From Paenalcaligenes sp050487225 (GTDB taxonomy: Bacteria; Pseudomonadota; Gammaproteobacteria; Burkholderiales; Burkholderiaceae_B): a stretch of DNA of 64,000 bases. Of the stretch, positions 58,721 to 64,000 are shown one piece after another. The translations under genes and the position numbers were made by a program. The first letter of the stretch is position 1, and every line of letters begins with the position of its first letter. The DNA is taken from the NCBI RefSeq assembly GCF_050487225.1, contig NZ_JBKQGY010000004.1, positions 62,001 to 126,000 on the forward strand, in the 5' to 3' direction. The notes under the pieces are model-generated. The model did not search any database. It was not told the DNA's origin and was given only the letters and a program-made list of their open reading frames with translations.

Positions 58721-59368
58721 ATGACTAGTACACATATTTGGTTGATAAGGCACGGCGAAACCGCATGGAATGCAGATCGTCGTTTGCAAGGCTGGCAAGA
58801 TATTCCTCTAAATGAAGTGGGTGAGCAGCAAGCCCATAATCTGGCTAATTTCTTAGCGTCAGACAGGTTTGACGTGCAGTTTGATCAGGTGGTGAGTAGC
58901 GACCTGCAACGTGCTGCGCAAACCGCAGCGATTGCGTGTGCTCATACAGGTTTGGGTGTGGTGCTAGATAAAGGCCTGCGTGAGCGAGGCTTTGGTGTAC
59001 TTGAGGGTCGTAGCTGGGATAGCTTTGGTGGCCGCGTGCCCGACCAACCCGGTGATAGTGCCGATCTCGCACCTGAGGGTGGGGAGTCTATACAAACCTT
59101 TCAGCAACGCGTGTTAGCGGCCGTAGAGCAGTTGGCCGATAAATACCCAGGCCAGAAGCTAGCGGTGTTTGCGCACGGTGGTGTGATTGATATGGTGTGG
59201 CGCAGGTTGTTGCAGGTGGATTTGTTCGCGCCCCGTACACAAACTATTTTGAACACCAGCATTAACCATTTCAGTGTGAGCACAAGCGCATCGGGTTACG
59301 ACTGGACGGTGCAATGCTGGGGGCAGGCCTCACATATTTCTGACAATGCGTTGGATGATGTGGGTTAA
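58721..59368 (+). CDS. Histidine phosphatase family protein
   Basis: 215 aa of the phosphoglycerate-mutase-like branch. Phospho-His motif LIRHGETAWNADRRLQGWQDIPL at the N-terminus, Glu in GLRERGFGVLEGRSW and second His in VFAHGGVIDMVWRRLL. Relatives include GpmB- and CobC-like phosphatases. It starts 6 bp after the LysR gene and ends the operon. A link to the imported substrate (dephosphorylation) is inference from context. Confidence 0.87.
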   Translation: MTSTHIWLIRHGETAWNADRRLQGWQDIPLNEVGEQQAHNLANFLASDRFDVQFDQVVSSDLQRAAQTAAIACAHTGLGVVLDKGLRERGFGVLEGRSWDSFGGRVPDQPGDSADLAPEGGESIQTFQQRVLAAVEQLADKYPGQKLAVFAHGGVIDMVWRRLLQVDLFAPRTQTILNTSINHFSVSTSASGYDWTVQCWGQASHISDNALDDVG

Positions 59369-59391
59369 TAACCCGAGCTATAGATAAAAAT

Positions 59392-59415
59392 AAACCCCGC
59401 CAAGGCGGGGTTTTT
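59392..59415 (+). terminator. Terminator of the ABC importer/phosphatase operon
   Basis: A GC-rich stem (AAACCCCGC / GCGGGGTTT) with a 4-nt loop followed by T. It lies 24 bp after the stop codon. Confidence 0.88.
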
Positions 59416-59710
59416 ATAGTGTTCTAAGGCTGTTGCGCCAACCTTGGAACGATAACCGCTGGGCAGGCGGTGGCTTTTTATTGTTGTAGTAAACGCATAA
59501 CACTGCCTAGGGCAGCGTTGAACGTAAATTCTATTGTAAGCCTATTCTCAATGAAAATTTGATTATGGTTTATACCAAGAACTGAGAATAGTGTTGCATG
59601 TTACATGCTTTTGTTCATAAGTCCTTGTTGTGCCATGAATACTGCTTGCTCGGATTGTAGCCCAGTCTTAAACTTTCGCCTCAGTTAGCGACTCTTTTCT
59701 TCTTTTCCCT
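59416..59710 (+). promoter_or_regulatory. Leader/promoter region of the uracil permease gene
   Basis: Non-coding. It contains a 9-bp perfect inverted repeat CTATTCTCA / TGAGAATAG (59542-59550 and 59583-59591, 32 bp apart) and a short palindrome GCATGTTACATGC (59596-59608). These could be an operator or leader structure; no clear -35/-10 pair was found. Confidence 0.45.
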
Positions 59711-61030
59711 ATGTCTGATTCTTATTTTCCCCGCTGGAAGCGCGTGTCTCGCGTACAAGCGGATGGGGTAGTACAGCCTGATGAATGCTTGCCAGGACCG
59801 CAAAGCGTGGCGATGGCTGCTCAGCACGTGGTAGCGATGTTTGGTTCTACCATTCTGGCTCCCTTGTTAATGGGTTTTGATCCCAACTTGGCCATCCTGA
59901 TGTCAGGGATCGGTACATTAATTTTCTTTGTGTTCGTGGGCGGTAGAGTTCCTAGCTATCTGGGTTCCAGCTTCGCGTTCATTGGTGGTGTGATTGCCGT
60001 CACTGGTTATGCTGGTGTGGGCCCCAACGCAAACATAGGCGTGGCTCTGGGCGCTATCATCATGTGTGGTCTAGCTTATACCCTGATTGGGGCATTGGTA
60101 TGGGCCATGGATTACAAAGCCGGTCGTGCAGCAGCCATCATCAACCGCATGATGCCACCTGTAGTGACGGGTTCCATCGTTGCGGTGATTGGTTTGAACT
60201 TGTCGCCCATTGCGGCCAAAAGTGCGATGGGTAGCGGTACCTTTGATTCCATGATGGCGCTGATGACGGTCATGTGTGTGGGTGGTGTCGCCGTATTCAC
60301 GCGTGGTGTGGTACAGCGGTTGCTGATTCTGGTGGGGATGATCGTCGCGTGTTTGCTGTACGCGATTTTCACCAACGGCATGGGCTATGGCGTGCCTATA
60401 GATGTGAGCGGTGTGAGCAATGCCAAGTGGTTTGGTATCCCTAGCTTTTCATCCCCAGTGTTTGATGTGCAGGCCATGAGTGTGATTGTGCCTGTGGCCA
60501 TCATTCTGGTTGCCGAGAACTTAGGCCATATCAAAGCCGTGTCTGCCATGACAGGCCAAAATCTGGACAAGTACTTGGGTCGTGCCTTTGTGGGTGACGG
60601 TGTGGCGACGATGTTGTCAGGCTCGTTGGGTGGTACAGGTGTGACGACATATGCCGAAAATATTGGCGTGATGGCGGCTACCCGTATTTACTCCACCTTG
60701 GTGTTTGTGTTTGCAGCCATTATTGCGTTGTTCTTGGGTTTCTCGCCTAAGTTTGGTGCGGTAATTCAAATGATTCCAGGTCCTGTGCTGGGTGGTATGT
60801 CAGTGGTGGTCTTCGGTTTGATCGCTGTGGCCGGTGCCCGTATTTGGGTAGTGAATCAGGTGGATTTCAGTCATAGCGGTAACTTATTGGTGGCTGCCGT
60901 GACCTTGGTTTTGGGTGCGGGTAACTTCTCCTTAGACTTTGGCATGATTCGTCTGGATGGTATTGGAACAGCTACCTTTGGCGCGATTATTTTGCAGGCT
61001 ATTTTAGGTCAGCGGCAAAAAACCGTATAA
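59711..61030 (+). CDS. NCS2-family uracil/pyrimidine permease
   Basis: 439 aa, about 14 helices, proton-coupled nucleobase uptake. QHVVAMFGSTILAPLLMG near the N-terminus, VAENLGHIKAVSAMTGQN (helix 8 Glu) and GGTGVTTYAENIGVMAATRIYST (helix 10 Glu) are the uracil-permease signatures, similar to UraA and RutG. It stands alone between two terminators. Fine substrate choice is not decidable. Confidence 0.92.
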   Translation: MSDSYFPRWKRVSRVQADGVVQPDECLPGPQSVAMAAQHVVAMFGSTILAPLLMGFDPNLAILMSGIGTLIFFVFVGGRVPSYLGSSFAFIGGVIAVTGYAGVGPNANIGVALGAIIMCGLAYTLIGALVWAMDYKAGRAAAIINRMMPPVVTGSIVAVIGLNLSPIAAKSAMGSGTFDSMMALMTVMCVGGVAVFTRGVVQRLLILVGMIVACLLYAIFTNGMGYGVPIDVSGVSNAKWFGIPSFSSPVFDVQAMSVIVPVAIILVAENLGHIKAVSAMTGQNLDKYLGRAFVGDGVATMLSGSLGGTGVTTYAENIGVMAATRIYSTLVFVFAAIIALFLGFSPKFGAVIQMIPGPVLGGMSVVVFGLIAVAGARIWVVNQVDFSHSGNLLVAAVTLVLGAGNFSLDFGMIRLDGIGTATFGAIILQAILGQRQKTV

Positions 61031-61102
61031 GGCTTGTTGCGGGTTTTCCTGTAACGGTAGTGCTTGCAATTTCTAGTGCTTTTGCCGACAATGTACCTAA
61101 CC

Positions 61103-61129
61103 GCCCCAAGAAGCTTGGGGCTTTATTTT
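61103..61129 (+). terminator. Terminator of the uracil permease gene
   Basis: An 8-bp perfect stem (GCCCCAAG / CTTGGGGC) with a 3-nt loop and the tail TTTATTTT. Confidence 0.85.
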
Positions 61130-61143
61130 CGGCTATTGAACCT

Positions 61144-61243
61144 GTGCTGGCAGCACGTCACAGTCGAAAAAATCCAGTGATCAGGGTAGCGAAACCCTGA
61201 AAAATGTAATGAGTGCGCCCCCGTAGAATGTGGGCGCTTTTTA
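61144..61243 (+). promoter_or_regulatory. Structured greA leader with terminator-like hairpin
   Basis: Three short hairpins lie in a row before greA: GTGC/GCAC (61144-61156), TCAGGGT/ACCCTGA (61181-61200) and GCGCCC/GGGCGC (61215-61237), the last followed by five T. That last one is a terminator-like structure only about 15 nt before the ribosome site, so it would act as an attenuator if transcription starts upstream of it. Confidence 0.6.
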
Positions 61244-61262
61244 ATTGTTTATCAGGAATACT

Positions 61263-61739
61263 ATGTCCGCGATCCCGTTGACAGCGCAGGGCGCAGAGCG
61301 CCTGCAGGCAGAACTGCACAGATTGAAAACCACCGAGCGTCCCGACGTTATCAACGCGATAGCGGAAGCACGTGCTCAGGGGGATTTGTCTGAAAATGCC
61401 GAGTACGAAGCCGCACGCGAACGCCAAGGTTTTATTGAAGGCCGCATCCGCGAATTGGAAGGCACATTATCGAATGCACAGATCATTAATCCAGCAGAAC
61501 TGGACACAGATGGTCGTGTAGTGTTTGGTGCCACCGTCCAAATCGAAGATCTGGATTCTGGCGAACAGCTGAATTACCAAATTGTTGGTGATGTAGAGGC
61601 CGATATCCGCTCGCTACGCATTTCTATTTCTAGCCCCGTTGCTCGTGCCTTGATTGGTAAAAGCGAAGGCGATGTGGTTGAAGTTCAAGCTCCCGGTGGT
61701 GTGCGCGAGTTTGAAATCATGCGTATTCAGTACATCTAA
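61263..61739 (+). CDS. greA: Transcription elongation factor GreA
   Basis: 158 aa, the usual length. It rescues backtracked RNA polymerase by stimulating transcript cleavage. N-terminal coiled coil (LQAELHRLKTTERPDVINAIAEARAQGDLSENAEYEAARERQ) carries the acidic tip residues D and E of GDLSENAEYE; the C-terminal FKBP-like domain ends GGVREFEIMRIQYI. I start at MSAIPLTAQG, with TCAGGA upstream. Confidence 0.96.
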   Translation: MSAIPLTAQGAERLQAELHRLKTTERPDVINAIAEARAQGDLSENAEYEAARERQGFIEGRIRELEGTLSNAQIINPAELDTDGRVVFGATVQIEDLDSGEQLNYQIVGDVEADIRSLRISISSPVARALIGKSEGDVVEVQAPGGVREFEIMRIQYI

Positions 61740-61769
61740 GGTTAGGCCTTAGAACTGACGTAGATAAAA

Positions 61770-61797
61770 AAAGCCCATGCACTGTTGCATGGGCTTT
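61770..61797. terminator. Bidirectional terminator between greA and yhbY
   Basis: A 12-bp perfect stem (61770-61781 with 61786-61797) and a 4-nt loop; A and T runs flank it, so it can serve both convergent genes. Confidence 0.88.
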
Positions 61798-61814
61798 ATA
61801 ATTTCAAAAGCAAA

Positions 61815-62321
61815 TCAGTACGGTTTAGCAGGTTTTCTAGGTTTGCTTAGGCTGCTAGGTGTACGCTTTCTACTTTGTGTATCAGCTGTGGCTACACGGC
61901 TTGCAGGGTTGGACGGTTGTCTAGAAGGTTTCTTCTTAGTCTTAGTAACGCCAACGGCAGCAAGTTTTTTAGGTGTGTAAGGCTCATTGCCTTTACGCAC
62001 GGCACGGGTAGCAGGTTCGGACGTATCCAAAAGGTCAGGGCGTTCAACATTACGTCGGTAGATCGTTAAAATCTTACCGATATGGTGAATAGGTTCGGCC
62101 TGAAGGGAACTGCAAATAGTGTCGAAGGCGGCAAGACGGCTTTCACGGTCATCGCCAGCAACGCGGATTTTAATCAGTTGGTGTGCATTCAAGTGCACGT
62201 CGATTTCTTTCAAAACTGCATCCGATACGCCCTTATCGCCAATCTGTACTACAGGGCGAAGGGAGTGGGCAGCGGCGCGTAAATCGTTGCGCTGTTGGAT
62301 AGAGATATTTAATGTGGGCAT
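61815..62321 (-). CDS. yhbY: YhbY-family (CRM domain) ribosome-associated RNA-binding protein
   Basis: 168 aa. The CRM domain occupies residues 1-95: LRAAAHSLRPVVQIGDKGVSDAVLKEIDVHLNAHQLIKIRV and the GxxG-type loop. YhbY binds pre-50S ribosomal particles. An added C-terminal tail of about 70 residues is rich in Lys, Arg, Ser, Thr and Pro; E. coli YhbY lacks it. I start at the ATG (62321), not the TTG two codons earlier. The start lies only 18 bp from that of divergent rlmE. Confidence 0.9.
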   Translation of the reverse strand: MPTLNISIQQRNDLRAAAHSLRPVVQIGDKGVSDAVLKEIDVHLNAHQLIKIRVAGDDRESRLAAFDTICSSLQAEPIHHIGKILTIYRRNVERPDLLDTSEPATRAVRKGNEPYTPKKLAAVGVTKTKKKPSRQPSNPASRVATADTQSRKRTPSSLSKPRKPAKPY

Positions 62322-62339
62322 AGCCAAGATTGTACGGGA

Positions 62340-62975
62340 ATGGGCAAGAAAAAAACTTCAAAAGCGTGGGTGCAACAGCATATAAATGATCCTTACGTCA
62401 AAATGGCGCAACAAAAGGGTTACAGGGCACGGGCGGCTTTCAAATTGTTGGAGCTGATTGATGCAGAAAAGCTGTTGCGACCTGGCAACGTGGTGGTGGA
62501 CTTAGGGTCTACACCGGGTAGTTGGTCTCAAGTGGCGCGTGAGCGCATGGTTGGGCCAGGTGGCATTATTAATGGCCGTATTATCGCATTAGATCTGTTG
62601 GAAATGGAGCCTATTGAAGGGGTGGAATTCATCCAAGGCGACTTCAGAGACGATGAGGTATTAGAAACTTTAGAAAAAACACTAAAAGGTGAAAAAGTAG
62701 ACCTTGTAATTTCTGATATGGCCCCCAATCTATCAGGAGTAGCATCCGCTGATGCAGCGCGTATCGCCCACGTTTGTGAGATTGCTCTAGACTTTGCTGT
62801 AAATCACTTGCGTCCCGATGGGGCGTTAATTGTGAAAAGCTTCCATGGAAGCGGCTTCTCACAAATCGTGAAACTGTTCAAAGAGCACTTTTTAAATGTT
62901 GCTGAGCGTAAACCTAAAGCCTCACGCGACAAGTCATCAGAAACTTTTTTGGTGGCTCGTAATTTAAAGCTTTAG
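62340..62975 (+). CDS. rlmE: 23S rRNA (uridine-2552) 2'-O-methyltransferase
   Basis: 211 aa heat-shock methyltransferase (FtsJ/RrmJ). AdoMet motif VVVDLGSTPGSWSQVA (most relatives have DLGAAPGSWSQ). The K-D-K-E tetrad is present: K in RARAAFKLLEL, D in VISDMAPNLSG, K in ALIVKSFHGSG and E in SSETFLVA. It precedes ftsH, as in E. coli. Confidence 0.95.
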   Translation: MGKKKTSKAWVQQHINDPYVKMAQQKGYRARAAFKLLELIDAEKLLRPGNVVVDLGSTPGSWSQVARERMVGPGGIINGRIIALDLLEMEPIEGVEFIQGDFRDDEVLETLEKTLKGEKVDLVISDMAPNLSGVASADAARIAHVCEIALDFAVNHLRPDGALIVKSFHGSGFSQIVKLFKEHFLNVAERKPKASRDKSSETFLVARNLKL

Positions 62976-63082
62976 AGTTGGGTTACACGCTTTTTTATCG
63001 GGTAGAATGAGACTTACGGTTTCTGTTCAGCAATATGTCAGTCATAACGTTGGGCAGTTAAAGACACAGCAGGAGGTTGGCA

Positions 63083-64000
63083 TTGAACAACTCATTTTCT
63101 AAAGTTGCGATCTGGATGGTGATTGCATTGGTACTGTTTACTGTGTTTAAGCAGTTTGACAGTCGCCCTGCAGCCACCGACGGCGTAACTTATACACAAT
63201 TCATGAACGATGCCCGTGCCGGACGCGTAAGCAAGGTGGATATTCAGGGCGATACCCTGTTCGTTACACCTGATTCGGGGCGCAGCTATACCCTGACATC
63301 GCCTGGCGACCTGTGGATGGTTCCAGAGCTGGTGAAGGCTGGGGTGCAGGTGTCTGGGAAAGCGCGCGAAGAGCCTTCTTTCTTGGCTAGCATTTTCATT
63401 TCCTGGTTCCCAATGCTGTTGCTGATTGGGGTGTGGATCTTCTTTATGCGTCAAATGCAGGGCGGTGGTAAGGGCGGAGCATTCAGCTTCGGTAAATCCC
63501 GTGCCCGCATGCTAGACGAAAACACCAACCCTGTGACGTTTGCTGACGTGGCTGGTTGCGATGAAGCTAAAGAAGATGTGCAAGAACTGGTAGATTTCTT
63601 GCGCGATCCAACACGCTTCCAGCGTTTGGGTGGTCGTATTCCTCGCGGTATTTTGATGGTGGGTTCACCTGGTACCGGTAAAACCTTGTTGGCTCGTGCG
63701 ATTGCGGGCGAAGCCAAAGTACCGTTTTTCAGCATTTCAGGTTCTGACTTCGTTGAAATGTTTGTTGGTGTGGGTGCTGCGCGTGTGCGTGACATGTTTG
63801 AAAACGCCAAGAAACACGCTCCTTGCATCATCTTTATTGATGAGATCGATGCGGTAGGTCGTCAGCGTGGTGCAGGTTTGGGTGGTGGTAACGACGAACG
63901 TGAACAAACCCTGAACCAATTGCTGGTTGAAATGGACGGTTTTGAAACTGGCCAAGGCGTACTGGTAATTGCGGCAACTAACCGTCCTGACGTATTGGAT
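63083..64000 (+). CDS. ftsH: ATP-dependent zinc metalloprotease FtsH (partial, 3' end outside window)
   Basis: 306 codons of the membrane-bound AAA+ protease that degrades misfolded membrane proteins and regulators such as LpxC. It starts with TTG, set by AGGAGG (63071-63076) 6 nt upstream and by the typical N-terminus NNSFSKVAIWMVIALVLF. A periplasmic domain (about 25-95) lies between two membrane helices; then the AAA domain with Walker A VGSPGTGKTLLARA, FVGVGAARVRDMF, Walker B CIIFIDEIDAVG and AATNRPDVLD. The zinc HEXXH motif is beyond the window. Confidence 0.95.
   Translation, partial: MNNSFSKVAIWMVIALVLFTVFKQFDSRPAATDGVTYTQFMNDARAGRVSKVDIQGDTLFVTPDSGRSYTLTSPGDLWMVPELVKAGVQVSGKAREEPSFLASIFISWFPMLLLIGVWIFFMRQMQGGGKGGAFSFGKSRARMLDENTNPVTFADVAGCDEAKEDVQELVDFLRDPTRFQRLGGRIPRGILMVGSPGTGKTLLARAIAGEAKVPFFSISGSDFVEMFVGVGAARVRDMFENAKKHAPCIIFIDEIDAVGRQRGAGLGGGNDEREQTLNQLLVEMDGFETGQGVLVIAATNRPDVLD

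Noticed and set aside
1..64000. CRISPR arrays, insertion sequences, prophage genes, rRNA
   Set aside because: I saw no regularly spaced repeats, no transposase or phage structural genes and no rRNA in the window.

Overview
The window reads as chromosomal DNA of a beta-proteobacterium, most likely Burkholderiales and probably Alcaligenaceae. This is inferred from gene order (hda-HAD-pcnB-folK, tsaE-amiC-mutL-miaA-purM, ffs-dnaX-ybaB-recR, carAB...greA-yhbY-rlmE-ftsH) and from protein character; no species is claimed. Base composition is moderate and most genes are housekeeping genes. Both ends are cut: the 3' end of a class I fumarase opens the window and the 5' part of ftsH closes it.

Layout. 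0-0.5 kb: fumarase tail. 0.5-1.2 kb: non-coding, with two copies of a hairpin repeat. 1.2-4.5 kb (minus strand): folK, pcnB, HAD hydrolase, hda, divergent from purM. 5.6-11.7 kb: miaA, mutL, dedA, hdeD, amiC, tsaE. 11.8-13.8 kb: two secondary transporters (BASS and AEC families). 13.93-14.22 kb: a tRNA-Arg(CCU) gene interrupted in its anticodon loop by a 213-nt group I intron of the Azoarcus type. 14.4-20.5 kb: LysR regulator, a large lipoprotein with a degenerate phosphodiesterase domain plus a LamG-like domain, a tiny lipoprotein, a Tat-exported phosphocholine-type phospholipase C and an unrecognised protein. 20.6-31.7 kb: a type II secretion system (gspGHIJKLMNDEF on minus; gspC and a short prepilin peptidase divergent). 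31.7-34.3 kb: tenA, VOC protein, ybaK, xerD. 34.3-37.4 kb: molybdate uptake (modABC) with convergent modE and a ModE operator over the modA promoter. 37.5-43.5 kb: an AddB/AddA-like helicase-nuclease pair. 43.5-44.35 kb: non-coding, with three more copies of the hairpin repeat. 44.35-47.7 kb: 4.5S RNA, dnaX, ybaB, recR. Then tal (minus), carA and carB. 53.6-59.4 kb: a PgtC/FbpA-like ABC importer with a LysR regulator and a histidine phosphatase. 59.7-61.0 kb: NCS2 uracil permease. 61.1-64 kb: greA with a structured leader, yhbY, rlmE and ftsH.

How the parts work together. The phospholipase C carries a twin-arginine signal and lies beside the complete T2SS; phospholipases of this family are classic Tat-plus-T2SS cargo, so 14.4-31.7 kb may be one regulator, cargo and secretion module. 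ModE, modABC and the operator form a closed molybdate-responsive circuit. The most unusual items are the intron-split tRNA gene and a family of five related hairpin repeats in both orientations, one of whose stems shows a compensatory base-pair change.
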